From assembly GCF_003086295.3 (NCBI RefSeq), contig NC_092053.1, positions 90,616,745 to 90,680,744 of the forward strand: a stretch of DNA of 64,000 nt, in the 5' to 3' direction. A program made the translations under genes and the position numbers. Numbering within the stretch: the first letter of the stretch is position 1; each line of letters begins with the position of its first letter. Positions 34,222 to 44,607 of this stretch are shown in pieces. The notes beneath the pieces are model-generated. The model did not search any database and had not been told where the DNA came from. It saw only the letters and a program-made list of their open reading frames with translations. This DNA is from Arachis hypogaea. Its lineage: Eukaryota; Streptophyta; Magnoliopsida; Fabales; Fabaceae.

Positions 34222-35460
34222 TGATGCGGGCAGAAAATGGCGAATTAAAATTGTTAAAATATATACATTGCAAGTATAGTTCTTAATTTGCCATAAATCC
34301 GCCTATCAATTTAGAAAGGTGTCACAGAAAGTTGAAATTACAAACACATTGGAATGCTACGTCCGTTCACAAGTTGCAATCCACTTAATTAAAAGGGATT
34401 GGTGTTAGTGATTAGGAGGCAATCCAACCATAAACCCAATTACAATTTTTCTTTCAAGCCTTCCAACTCAAGGGTTCCTTTCAATCAATTCCCCATCAAG
34501 TTAGGGAACTACTCGCTTATTGTGAATGTAAAATTCATAGCATATAAAAAGGAATTAAAGGAAGACATTGTAAATAAAAATCAAAATAGTCAATTAAAAA
34601 TAAAAGTGATCCTTGTATTAAATAATCCTAAGAATATTCCAATGGTAAAATTAAATAAAGCAAAGAACATGGAAGAGTAAACCAAGTAACGAAAACGAAC
34701 TAGAATGACGAAGTCTTGATGAGGTAATAACTCTTCTCAGTGTTCCAATGCCAAAAAAAGTAAGAGAAACTAAAATTCTAAGAACTATGAATGTGTAGAG
34801 AGAAAACCTAGAGGAGGAGTAAAAACTAGACCTAAAAACTAAAACTGTGTAGAATGAATGTTGTCCCTGGTTTCTGCATGTTCTTTGGCTCTAGTCTGCT
34901 GTTCTAGGCCGAAAATTGGGTCAAAATAGGGTTCAAAATCGCCCCCAGCGATTCTGCAATTTATGCAGATCGCGCATGCCACGCGATCGCGTCGCTCATG
35001 CGGACACGTCATTCGCGTTTCGCTTCACCATGCGGGTGCGTCGTCCACGCCTCCGCGTCGCTCGTGCTTTTTCATTTTGCGCGGTCGCGTCATCCATGCA
35101 GCCGCGTCACTGCGATTTGATCGTCTCTGCGTGGTCGCGTCGTCCATGCGACTGCATCGCTTCTCGCTGGTCATCTCCTCAATTTCTTATGTTCCTTCCA
35201 TTTTTGCTAGCTTCCTTCCTAATCTCCAACTCATTCTTGCCCTATAAAGCCTGAAACGCTTAACACACAGATCGTGGCATCGAATGGAATAAAGGAGAAG
35301 TAAAATGTATAATTAAAAGTCTCTAGGAAGCAGTTTTCACTCATGTAATAATTTCAGGAAGGAAATATAAATGCATGCTATTTTAATGAATAAGTGGGTC
35401 AGGATCATGATAAAACCACACAATTAAACACAATACAAACCATAAAATAGTGGTTTATCA
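34222..35460 (-). repeat. 5' LTR of the inner Athila-like element (internally deleted)
   Basis: It begins TGATGCGGGC and ends GTGGTTTATCA on the + strand, 1239 bp. Near 34344 it jumps from the sequence at 23046 of the other LTR to about 23301, a 255-bp deletion. The rest aligns closely. Since U5-side sequence is lost, this copy may have been impaired before the nonsense mutations, or the deletion came later. Confidence 0.9.
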
Positions 35461-35465
35461 CTACA
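35461..35465. other. Target-site duplication CTACA (right)
   Basis: This matches 22921-22925 exactly and shows that the LTRs belong to one insertion event into the CACTA element. Confidence 0.9.
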
Positions 35466-35705
35466 CTCTAAAAGCACTCCCTTAGATATGAAAAGTGGAC
35501 CCATAAATATCAACATTCAGCTACGCTTTATAAGTGATTTCTATAATACCTAAGGCTACACTTTTTAAATGATTCCAAAATTGTGTTTCTTTTTCTCTTA
35601 TAAAAAGGCATCACTAATAAAAGCGTAGCCTATTCATAAAATAGGCTACGCTTTTCAAATGTAGTTTAAAAATAGTGTGGCTGAATGGGTATTTTTCTTG
35701 TAGTG
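35466..35705. repeat. CACTA right subterminal and terminal region
   Basis: It contains CAGCTACGCTTTATAAGTGA, AAAAGCGTAGCC and GGCTACGCTTTT in both orientations and ends with the inverted repeat TATTTTTCTTGTAGTG. AGT (35706-35708) is the duplicated target. Confidence 0.85.
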
Positions 35706-35909
35706 AGTATAATATTTCTTCAGACAAGTTTATCAAAAATTTTAAATCAAATTAGTGAAATTTTATAAAAAGTTTCTTGAAAAAGAAAATATTACTTTAA
35801 CCAAGCAGTGGTAGAATATGCACAAAATCAAACAAATATGCAATCAAACATGCAAATGCAACAATGAACAAACAAAGAAAATAAAATATTGGTGTTGAGA
35901 AGAAAATAA

Positions 35910-36089
35910 CTAACCCATGGAGATCGGTATCGACCTCCCCACACTTAAAGATTGCACCGTCCTCGGTGCATGCTGAGATGTGCAAATGGACGGGTTGCTC
36001 CAACAGATGCTTTTCTGTAGAGATTGTGCAGGTGGACTTGTCTGTCGCCCCATATAGAAGTTCTTTTCCTTTCCTTTTCCAGTGGCCAT
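35910..36089 (-). pseudogene. Shortened third ORF of the outer element
   Basis: An ATG at 36089 opens MATGKGKEKN, matching the MATKKGKEK start of the inner element's ORF3, after a similar leader (GGATGGCCAC). About 59 codons follow. The 3' side (35933-35960, second polypurine tract and GCACCGTCCTCGGTGC) corresponds to the inner element's ORF3 end at 25866-25905. So the central part, including the conserved plant transposon domain, has been deleted. The remaining peptide beyond the first ten residues matches nothing I know. Confidence 0.6.
35933..35949 (-). other. Second polypurine tract of the outer element
   Basis: Element orientation: TTTAAGTGTGGGGAGGT, identical over 17 bases to the LTR-proximal tract at 10564-10580. 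Leaving out the CACTA insertion, the two are about 1.43 kb apart, as in the inner element. Confidence 0.7.
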
Positions 36090-36700
36090 CCTGAAAGAAG
36101 AGGAAAAGAAGAAAAATAACCCAGAAACAAAGATAGAAAACAAATAAAATATGAGTGTTAATGTCAAATAATAAGGGTCTCAATTACATGGTAGCTACAA
36201 CATGCAAGTGAGAAAACAATAGAAGCACATGGCAAATTAAGAGTACAAAAGTTGCAACAAAGGGGAAGAGAGTATGGGTAATGCAGGATAGTGTAAGTTC
36301 ATATCAATGCAAGAGGAGTACAAGTATTATAAAAATTAGTATTGACTTATGATTAATAACACCCAACAGTTTAAAACAAGTCACGAAGCACCAAAATAAT
36401 TCAAGATGCACAGTTGAATAAGAAAATTTAACACCAATGGAAAAATAATAAATTTAGAAAAGAAAATAAAAATATGCACAAAATTAAAATGCAATGAATG
36501 AAAGTATGCAGATAAATTAAGTAAAATAGAATGAAAGTAAAGAAGGATGAGAAGTTAAAGAGATGAAGAAGAAGAAAGTAAGAAAAGAGGAAGAAAGAAT
36601 AAGAAAAGATAGAAGAAAGAAGAAAGAATGATAATAGAAAGATAAGTAGGATTGGAGAAGAAAAGATAGAAATTCTGGCGCTGATCTGGATAAACTGTTC

Positions 36701-37190
36701 GTCGCATGCGACGCGGACGCGTGGGGCACGCGTTCGCGTGACTTGATTTGTGCTAGTGGCGCGAGAGCAGCCTCGCGTTTGCACGACTTTCTGTTTTGTT
36801 TGTATTTTGCCAAAATTTAGGGTGACACGTTCGCGTGGGTGACGCGATCGCGTGAATGGCATATTTTCAAAAACGACGCGGCCGCGTGGGGTACGCGGTC
36901 GCGTGATAGGGCTTGTGCTTCCAGCATCATTCCAGCCCTACTCCACCATAACTCTCTGCCATACACCCATTTACGTCGATTTCGCAGTGCCACGCGGTCG
37001 CGTGGATGACGCGGATGTGTGGGAGGCTCTTTTTCAGAATGACGCGGACGCGTCATTGACGCGGTCGCGTGGGCATGTTTGTGCCTAAGGCACGCCTCCA
37101 GCCACGCTTTCGCGTGACTTTCTGTTTAATTCTCTTTCCTTCAGAACGCACTTATGACGCGGACGCATCAGCGACGCTTACGCGTCGCGT
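36701..37190. repeat. Palindromic CGCG array in the outer element
   Basis: GACGCGGACGCGTGGGGCAC, GTGACGCGATCGCGTG, GACGCGGCCGCGTG and GACGCGGACGCGTCATTGAC recur over 490 bp. The position corresponds to 27911-28440 in the inner element. Individual centres differ (GATC, GGCC, GGAC), which suggests ongoing unit turnover. Confidence 0.75.
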
Positions 37191-37848
37191 GCATTTTTTT
37201 TATATGCAGAATGCAAATGCAAATGCAGGCTATATGCAGCTATATGCAGAGATTATGAGAAGAGTCCTTAACAAAAATTAAATAGAATAAAGTAAAATAA
37301 AACTAAGACTGAAATGGAACGATCATACCATGGTGGGTTGTCTCCAACATAGCACTTTTAGTTAAAGTCCTTAAGTTGGACATTTGGTGAGCTCCTTGTC
37401 ATGGTGGCTTGTGCTTGAACTCGTCTTGAAACTTCCACTAATGCTTGGACTTCCAATAAGCTCTATCAATACCAAGTAAATTCCTCAAGCTTTGATGGAG
37501 TTCTTCACAAGCCTTGAGCTCCCAAATTTGATCCTCATGTATGCCTGGATCCCAAATCTTGTTTCTGCACCCGTCTTCAAGTGGAACATGATGATTCCAT
37601 CTGGATGGTAAGCAATCTGAATTCTCACTACGGCATCCAAATAGCTTCCTAGACCCATTTTATCGAGCTCTACACCAATACTTGCACTTCAACTTGGAGT
37701 GTGCACCCGTATTGAACCTTGTAGGGCAACTCCTACTACTAACCATTTCCCTCTTACTCTTAATGCCACAAAGAGCTCTAAGTTGACCATCTGTCTCAAG
37801 CAAAGCATATTCAAGTGAGCTAATTAGGCTTAGAGATGAAAGATTTAC
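37191..37848 (-). mobile_element. Outer-element internal sequence downstream of the accessory ORF
   Basis: The first part, including TACCATGGTGGGTTGTCTCC near 37,328, matches the inner element just after its pol stop. The rest (37,360-37,848) is specific to the non-autonomous element. I see no conserved coding frame in it. Confidence 0.5.
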
Positions 37849-38899
37849 CTACTTGAATGAAGGAATGGATGGTGATGGCTTCGGGGAAGAGGTCTCTAAC
37901 AACTTGGGCAAGGTGATTTCCAGCTCCATTCCCCTGAGCTCTTCTTTGACAACTTCCACCTCTTTGCAAGCTTCTTCAATATCAACCTCTTCGTCTTGGT
38001 AGCTTTCTTCCAATTCGATCTCTTCTTCATTGTTCACTAAAGGCATGGGAGGTTGTGCTTCTTCTTCTTTGATCTCCATGTCTAGTCCAATGGGAGAGGA
38101 TTCAAATGTAGATAAGAATTCATCAATGATTGAATTCATCTCTTGATCATCCCCTTCAAAGTCTTCAACCATGATATGTCTTGGAGGTTGTACACCCTCC
38201 TCAACATCAAATTCAAACTCCTTAGAAGGGGGCTCTATAACTGGGCTTTCCCATGGACATTCCGCATTTCCTAAGTCTTGAACCGCTTCTTCCTCTTCAA
38301 TAATTACGGCTTCCTCCAGTTGTTCTAGTACAAAATCAAACTCCTCCTTGATGTCTTCCACTTCATGACAATTTTTCTCAAGGGTGGTGGTGCACCAGAG
38401 CTTGAGGGCTGAGTATTTGAGGTGGAGGATTAGTCCATGCGGGATATAAGTACTTGAAGAGTAGAGGTGAGACTAGTGATAGCGGTAAGTGTGGTATGAA
38501 GCTCTGTTTGCCCTTGGTGAATAACACCAAGGGTGTTGTCATCCAGTGGAGGTTGGGGTCATATGGAGGTGAATGGTGTAAAGGGGCTTGTGAGTATAGT
38601 GGTTCAAAGGTGTGTTGGGGAGGTGGTTCATAAGCATATGATGGGGCTTGTTGGTTGTCAAGAAGGGGTTCACCATATCTAATGTCTGGGCATGCATTGT
38701 AGGATGGTCGTTGTCCATGGTATCTTGGAAGGTGTTGTTGCCGAAAGGGTTGATCAGATCCTTGTGGCTCCTTCCAACTTTGATTATTCCGACCTTGATG
38801 TATGTTCCTGTTATAGCTTCCATTCCTTCCAACAACATTAGAACCAAACTTGAAACCAGAGGTGTGAGAATTCATAATAGCAAAAGAAAATAAAAACAA
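37849..38899 (-). pseudogene. Accessory ORF of a non-autonomous Athila-like element (unknown function, frameshifted)
   Basis: The frame starts MFLFSFAIMNSHTSG at 38899 (second ATG 38875). It gives a region rich in Asn, Gln, Tyr and Pro (about 38,560-38,870). A different frame then gives a coiled-coil-like stretch (TELHTTLTAITSLTSTLQ, about 38,440-38,510). A third frame gives an acidic tail (37849-38361, with EEEAVQDLGNAECPWESP and EVDIEEACKEVEVVKEEL). At least two frameshifts are needed to join them. The same three-part plan, in one frame, is present in the truncated element at 41635-42782. The ORF sits directly downstream of the 5' LTR leader, where gag would be. I know no family for it. Confidence 0.55.
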
Positions 38900-39507
38900 A
38901 AACTAATAAAAAAATCAATGAAAATAAACTCCTAAAACTAGAAACACTGACAACAATATAAGATAAAGATTTGAAAAGGTTTGATTTTTAAAATTTTAAA
39001 TTTAAATTTGAAATTTGAATTTTGAATTTTGAAATTTAAATATTGAAATTTGAAATTTGATTTTGAAATAAGATAAGATAAGATTTTAAAAAAGATATGA
39101 TTTTTGAAAAAGATTTGAATTTTGAAATTTAAAACTAAGATAAGATAAGATAAAAATTTTAAAATAAAAATCTGAATTTTTTTTTGTAATTTTCAAAGAA
39201 ATCAATTAAAATAAAGAGAAAATATATTTTTTGAATTTAATGAGGAAAGAGAGAAACAATAAAATGACACCAAACTTAAAATTTTTAGATCAAAATAAAG
39301 AAAACAACCAAGAACAACTTGAAGGTCAAGATGAACACGAAGAACAACTTGAAAATCAAGAAAGAACAAGAAACATTATTTTCAAAAATTTTAATAACTA
39401 AATAAAAACCAATAACCTCTTAATTTAAGAAAAAGCAAAAATAAAAACAAATAAACAAGCAAAAAGCAAATATTTACAATAACCAATAATAAGGCACACG
39501 TTCGCAA
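38900..39507 (-). mobile_element. 5' leader of the outer element
   Basis: Very AT-rich sequence lies between the accessory ORF and the PBS. 38,985-39,175 consists of degenerate GAAATTTGAATTTT and AAGATAAGATAAGAT short repeats. No gene is seen. Confidence 0.55.
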
Positions 39508-39526
39508 TTTCCCGGCAATGGCGCCA
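39508..39526 (-). other. Primer-binding site, outer element
   Basis: The + strand reads TTTCCCGGCAATGGCGCCA, three bases before the LTR start TGACGAACTG. It differs slightly from the tRNA-Asp 3' end (AATGG for AACGG). Confidence 0.7.
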
Positions 39527-39529
39527 TTT

Positions 39530-40997
39530 TGACGAACTGATTCCTGCCAGTAAAGAATTTTTATTAAAATAATCACATTGTAAGTATAGTTTCTAAACCA
39601 ACAGAGAATCCTTTCGTACAAAAGTTTGGTTGTCACAAGTAACAAAACCCAATAAAATATATAACCGAAGTATTTAAACCTCGAGTTGTCTTCTCAAGGA
39701 ATTACAGGGAAGTATGATTTATTATTGGTTATGGAAATTGTATATTTTTGTTTTGGGTTTTTGAAATAAGGAACAAGTAATTTAAATGGCAAGAAAAATA
39801 AATTAATAATTAGAAAATCTCTTGGCAAGGTATAAGAACTAGAAATTCTATCCCAGTTATCCTTATCAGGTGTGATGAGAATTGTTATTGCTCCCACTTA
39901 GTTAACCCTTACTAAATAAAGGAAAGTTAAGTGGACCAATCAATTTGATCCTCAAGTCCTAGTCAACTCCTGTGGAAAGACTAGCTTTAGAGCGATCCAA
40001 ATCAATCAGCAATTCTCAATTTTCAATCAACTGTTGAGTCTGATAACTCAAGTGTTACCAATTACTTAACCAAAGCAAAAAGGAGAAAAATCTAAATTAA
40101 ATTAAAAGCATCAATAACTGAATAAAACAATTATAAATCTGAAATACCTCAATATGTATTCATTAAGAAAATCAATCCTAACATGGAGTTCATAAACCAA
40201 ATTGAAAAGATAAATATCAATTAAAGTAATAGAATAAATAAAAATAGAAAATAAATTAAAGGAACATTGAACCTGTGATTGAAGAGAAGTAGCCTAATCA
40301 TAATAGAAATCCTAAATCCTAATCCTAAGAGAGAGGAGAAAGCCTCTCTCTCTAAAAACTACATCTAAACCTAAAATTATGTGAATGAATGTTGTCTCTA
40401 TCATTGAATAAATGCATTCTCCCACTTTAAAGCCTCTAATCTGTGTTTTCTGGGTCGAGAACTGGGCCAGAAACAGCCCAGAAATCGCTGATTGCGAATT
40501 CTGTCATGCTGATTTTCGCAGATGCGATGCATGCACGTGATGCACGTGTCTGCGTCATCTATTCTCAAGGAAACTATAGCAAATTATATATCATTTCGAA
40601 GCCCCAGATGTTATCTTTCCAAAGCAACTGGAACCGCGTCATTTGGACCTATGTAGCTCAAGTTATGACCGTTTGAGTGCGAAGAGGTCAGGCTGACAGC
40701 TTTGCAGTTTCTTCAACTTCTTGTATTCCTTCCACTTTTGCATGCTTCCTTTCCATTCTCTAAGCCATTCCTGCCCTATAAAGCCTGAAATTACTTAACG
40801 CACATATCAAGGCATCGAATGGTGATAAGAGGGAATTAATTTTAGCAAATTTAAGGTCAAAGAAATATGTTTTCAATCATAGCACAAAATTAGGAAGGAA
40901 AATGTAAAATCATGCAATTAGTATGAACAAGTGTATGAAAGATTGATAAAATCCACTCAAATGAGCACAAGATAATCCGTAAAATAGTGGTTTATCA
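39530..40997 (-). repeat. 5' LTR of the outer Athila-like element
   Basis: This 1468-bp LTR is the partner of 9097-10563 and is bounded by the PBS on the left and GAGGC (40998-41002) on the right. The conserved GGCATCGAATGG box lies at about 40810-40822. Confidence 0.85.
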
Positions 40998-41002
40998 GAG
41001 GC
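40998..41002. other. Target-site duplication GAGGC (right)
   Basis: Identical to 9092-9096. The flanking text on both sides (TTTTGGGCCGGAGGC) shows insertion into a short tandem repeat of the Tekay-type LTR. Confidence 0.85.
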
Positions 41003-41634
41003 CACTATTTATTGAATTATATCTCTTGACGTGTTGAGGTATATTTTGGGCCGGAGGCTATGATTGTTTGAACATGAATGAATTTTGGGCCGGAGGCCGT
41101 GATTGGATAAGTTGCACCCCTTGGTAAGTGTGGTGAAAATTGATATGTATTAATGTGTTTTAGTGTGATTGATGAAATTGGAATTTGTACGAGAAATGCC
41201 CATGATTGAATTTGGGGGTGGATATTATGGTTGGCTTGAAACGTGGGAACTTAGGTGGCCTATTGCTGGGTCGTATATTTGATTAGTATGTTGTATATTA
41301 TTAGGGAAAAGATTGATGTTTGGTGAATTAATGATTAAAGAACTAGATGGGGTTAAAATTGAGACAAATGGGTAGAGAAAAGATCCATAGGACGAGCAAT
41401 GATCACTATTGTTAAACGAATTTGCTATATTATATTATATATATATATCCTTTTATAACAATTCTGACACCCATATACTGAAACCGTGTGGTTAGGTTCT
41501 CACCCCTTACAACCTTATCTTTTTTCAAGAAACGGACGGGAAGCTTAAGAAGATTTTACTGAGCATTTGGTTGTGTTGGATGGTGGGAACATAGGAAGAG
41601 AGGTTTCTAATGGAATTGCCATGGTTATGACTAC
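41003..41634 (+). repeat. Chromovirus (Tekay-type) LTR, right part
   Basis: This continues 5540-9096 after the nested insertion. It has two further TTTTGGGCCGGAGGC copies (41,043-41,100) and the GTGTGGTTAGGTTCTCACCC / TTTTTTCAAGAAACGGACGG stretch. That stretch corresponds to the complement of 45,080-45,130 in the other Tekay-type LTR. It is cut off near 41634, before any GGTGTTACA end. A (TA)n run lies at 41,425-41,448. Confidence 0.5.
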
Positions 41635-42782
41635 TCCCTTTGAATTTTTTCCAACTACTTACACCCTTGACAAGCTTCTTCAAGTTCTATTCCTTGTTCA
41701 CTAACTTCTTCTGTATATTCCTTATTGCTCAAGTTTTATCTCGAAGGTTGTGCACAGTTCTCCTCAATATCAATTTCACACTTTATGGAGGAAGGCTCAA
41801 CAATCTCAATGAGATCATTGATTGGAGTGGAATCATCCTGAATAATAGAGTCTATGTCTTGCTCAACTCCTCCTAAACTTTTAACCACTCCTTCCAATTT
41901 AACGCATTCAACAATCTCCCATTATTGCATTTCACACCTTGACTCCTCTTCTTTCTCCTAAGGCTCCAAGTTCCCTTTTACACTACGCTCGTTTGTTGAA
42001 ACTAGTTTTTCACATCCTCTAATGGGAGTGCTTTGATTGAATGAAAGTAGTGAGGCTAAACGAGTTAAGGCTTCGGCTAAGGTAGCGATGATAGCGTCGT
42101 GACGCTTGATTGATTCTTGTTGTTCTCAGAGAATGGATCGAAGCTCCTCTTGCTCTTGGATTGATGGTTGGAACACTTCTTCCATGAGGGGTTGTAGTAG
42201 AAAGGAGGATTCATTGTGTGGGAGAAAATCTTCAAATATGGGAGGTGGTTCAAAAGGGTGAGAATATTGAAGTGGTGTATACAGAGGTAATTGTTCAAGA
42301 AGGTTATGGGAGTAGTGATGTTGAGATGATGGTGGTTCAAAGTATGGTTGTTCATGAGGCTCACAAGGTTGGTGATAAGTCTTACAAGGTTGATTGTAAG
42401 GTTCATAAAGTTGGTTGGAAGGTGGATACAAAGTTGGATCCAATGGAGGTGATTGGTGGTGGAGTGAGGCTATAGAGTATTGTGGTTAAAGACAACGTTG
42501 AGGATGAGATTCATAGAAATATAGTGATTGAGGTTCATAACCATAGCAAGGGTCACCATATCCATTGGGTTGATATGTACTATAGGAGGAGGCATGATCA
42601 TAGTAGGATGGAGGAGAACATTTCCTTGAGGATTTTCCGTATGCATGTGGCTCCTCCCTCAAATGATAATTCAATCCTTGGTACAAACCATCATTGAAAT
42701 TGCCATTTCCTACAACATTTCTACAATTATACCTAAAACCATAACGATGAAAATTCATAAAGAAGATAGATAATAGAAACAA
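41635..42782 (-). pseudogene. Accessory ORF of a second non-autonomous element (nonsense-mutated, truncated)
   Basis: A single frame runs from MFLLSIFFMNFHRYG at 42782 to about 41635. It has in-frame stops at 42486-8 (TAA), 42126-8 (TGA), 41958-60 (TAG), 41922-4 (TAA), 41736-8 (TAA) and 41655-7 (TAG), and no frameshift. The parts are a Tyr/Pro/Gln-rich region (PPSYYDHASSYSTYQPNGYG; QLYEPYNQPCKTYHQPCEP), a predicted coiled coil (EQQESIKRHDAIIATLAEAL, about 42,060-42,125) and a Glu-rich tail ending near EQGIELEEACQ. This is the plan of the ORF at 37849-38899. The shared MFL..SI/F..MN start and the LEEAC/IEEAC tail suggest common descent. Function unknown. Confidence 0.55.
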
Positions 42783-42908
42783 AAGATGTCAAGAAATAAA
42801 GAAAAACCAACTATTAACTACTAACAAAAATCAAGAAATAACCAAAAGAAGTTATTCACACTATTCATATATTCATAATAACCAATAATAAGCACACATT
42901 GCAAATTT

Positions 42909-42924
42909 TCCGGCAACGGCGCCA
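42909..42924 (-). other. Primer-binding site of the truncated element
   Basis: The + strand reads TCCGGCAACGGCGCCA, six bases before the LTR start TGATGCAGGC at 42931. It agrees with the tRNA-Asp type. Confidence 0.7.
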
Positions 42925-42930
42925 AAAACA

Positions 42931-43481
42931 TGATGCAGGCTAGATACTGGTTTAGAAATTCACAAGTTATAAAACTCAAATTCATCAATAGTATAGCCCT
43001 AAACCGGAAAATAACCCTATCAAAGTTTAGAAAATTGTCACAATTTAAATCAAATATTGGGAGTTTTAAATCCCGGGCCATTCTCCCAAGGAATTGTAAT
43101 CGGCTGCACAAGTATTATTGGCTATGAGAAAATGCGAGTTTGATCGCAATAAACAAGAATTCAAATAGCAAGAATTAAATAAGCATGCAAAAAATTAAAC
43201 TAAAAGCAATTAAGGCAAAGGAAAAGAAATTCAAATGCAAGAAGGATCTTGGCAAGGGTTCAGAGTCAAGGATCACTATCCTTGTCATCAACCACAAACA
43301 TGGCAATTATGAAGAGTTAATCCCACTTTGTTAATTCCTAAACATTGGAAAAAGTTAAGTAGGCATAATTGATCTCATTACACAAATCCTAACCAACTCA
43401 CTAATTAGGCTTAGTGAAAGGATAACGTTAGAGGAAACAAAATCAACTAACAACCTTAAATCACCAATAAATATTGAACAT
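42931..43481 (-). repeat. Truncated 5' LTR of the second non-autonomous element
   Basis: It begins TGATGCAGGCTAGATACTGG and carries the GGGCCATTCTCCC box near 43,075, related to the CTAGGTCGTCTCCC box of the inner Athila-like LTR. It is cut at 43481 by the FIDEL-like LTR. The rest of this LTR was not found elsewhere in the window. Confidence 0.65.
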
Positions 43482-44607
43482 TGGTGCATGAAATTGAACT
43501 CGCACAACTTCACCGGTAAGTGCACCGGGTCGTCCAAGTAATACTTCAGGCGAGTGAGGGACGATCCCATGAGGATTGTTGTATTGAGCAAGCAGTGGTT
43601 ATCCTGCAAATCTTAGTCAGGCGAATAGAAAGATAGTGGTTGTTGTTGTAGGCGCATAAACAAAATAATAAAGAAAATAGTAAAGAATTGATGTAGAAAT
43701 AATTAATGAGAAATCAGTTAAGACTTTGGAGATGCTTTATCTTTCTGGATTAATACTTCTTACAGACTACTTTAACAACGAAGGATTCATTCTATGGTAA
43801 AGCACTAAAGCTGTAAGTGATTAACTCCAGTCCTCTAAGCAAGTTAATCTCCTCTAATCCACATCAAATGCCGTTGTTAACGGTCATTTAATGTGAACGA
43901 GGGTGAAGCTCACGCAATTAATTCTCTTTTGATCTTACTCAAAACGCCATAAACAAGGTCAGATCTTCTGGATCGAAGAATGAAGCTCAATATTCTAGCC
44001 TTAACGCCATAGAAACCTCATTACCCATAACTAATGAGATTATATGTCACATATCCCAATTAGCCCAGATAAATTATTAGTTTAGGAGATGTATTCTCAA
44101 GCTTTAACTCAATACTATCCGGTCAATACTCGCAAGAACTCATGTAGAATAAGGGGTCTTACTTTCGTTCTACCCCAGATTCATTTAGATGAAGAATGAC
44201 AATACATCATAGAATAGAATCAAACACATATTAAAATAGAGAAGTAATCATATTAATCCATAGGACAAGCACAGCTCCTAACCTTAACTTAGGAGGTTTA
44301 GTTTCTCATAATTTAAGAAGAAAACTTAGGTGTCTGGTAGTAAAAGATTGATCCTCTAAACCTAAGTGATCTCCTCTATAAATAGAAGATGCTAACCCTA
44401 AAAGATATTAATTTAAAATTAAAAAGTACAAGGATAAACAAAACTAAGCTAAGGAGTGCTAAAATCCACTTTGGGCCCACTTTGGTCATGTGCTTCATCC
44501 AAGCCTGGCGTTCAACTTGGAGAAATGGCGTTGAACCCCAGTTAGTGGGTGAATGCGCTGCTCCCTTGGTCCCTTGGTGGCGTTGAATGCCAGTTTTGGA
44601 CGTTCAT
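43482..44607 (-). repeat. Partial FIDEL-like LTR
   Basis: It starts TGGTGCATGAAATTG and has GTGCACCGGGTCGTCCAAGT near 43,521, matching TGTACTAGGTCGTCCAAGT near 47,427 in the second FIDEL-like LTR. Near the right side are GGCGTTCAACTT and GGCGTTGAATGCCAGTTTT words. It is cut at 44607 by the Tekay-type LTR and its TGATGAGCGG end is missing. The FIDEL name is from memory of peanut repeats. Confidence 0.6.

Larger units (their letters stand above)
22926..35460 (-). mobile_element. Full-length Athila-like Ty3/gypsy retrotransposon with gag-pol and a third ORF
   Basis: The element is 12,535 bp with LTRs 22926-24419 and 34222-35460, CTACA duplications, a PBS at 34199-34216 and a PPT at 24420-24436. 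In element order it encodes gag, protease, reverse transcriptase, RNase H and integrase in one frame (34106 down to 28614), then a GC-rich palindromic spacer and a third ORF (27131-25878). The DLGA protease motif, MDD-type reverse transcriptase and third ORF fit the Athila lineage; by its host it could be a relative of peanut FIDEL, which is a guess. Eight nonsense codons in gag-pol and one in ORF3 make it inactive. The 5' LTR lacks 255 bp present in the 3' LTR. Confidence 0.9.
11787..35705. mobile_element. CACTA (En/Spm) DNA transposon with nested insertions
   Basis: The left end reads CACTACAAGAAAAACACTC (terminal repeat 11787-11811) and the right end, complemented, reads CACTACAAGAAAAATACCC (35681-35705): 25-bp inverted repeats with two mismatches. 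A 3-bp AGT duplication flanks them (11784-11786, 35706-35708). Subterminal GGCTACGCTTTT motifs in both orientations lie at 11850-12010, 13745-13910 and 35517-35660. Without its three insertions the body is about 4.7 kb: 11787-12023, 13749-13981, 18912-22920 and 35466-35705. I recognise no transposase, so it is non-autonomous. It contains fragments of at least four host genes (19297-20690). Confidence 0.85.
9097..40997 (-). mobile_element. Non-autonomous Athila-like LTR retrotransposon, split by a CACTA insertion
   Basis: Two LTRs (9097-10563 and 39530-40997) begin TGACGAACTG and end GTTTATCA on the + strand, so the element reads on the minus strand. The LTRs are flanked by GAGGC duplications. 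A PBS lies at 39508-39526 and a PPT at 10564-10580. Its own internal sequence is 10564-11786 plus 35706-39529, about 5 kb. It holds no protease, reverse transcriptase, RNase H or integrase. It carries instead a shortened third ORF (35910-36089) and a broken accessory ORF (37849-38899). It shares the 3' UTR, the pol/ORF3 spacer and the PPT with the element at 22926-35460, so it probably depended on proteins of such relatives. Confidence 0.85.

Noticed and set aside
41640..41876. Plus-strand ORF MNFFQLLTPLTSFFKF
   Set aside because: It is the antisense shadow of the accessory ORF tail, whose minus-strand frame matches the related ORF at 37849-38361.
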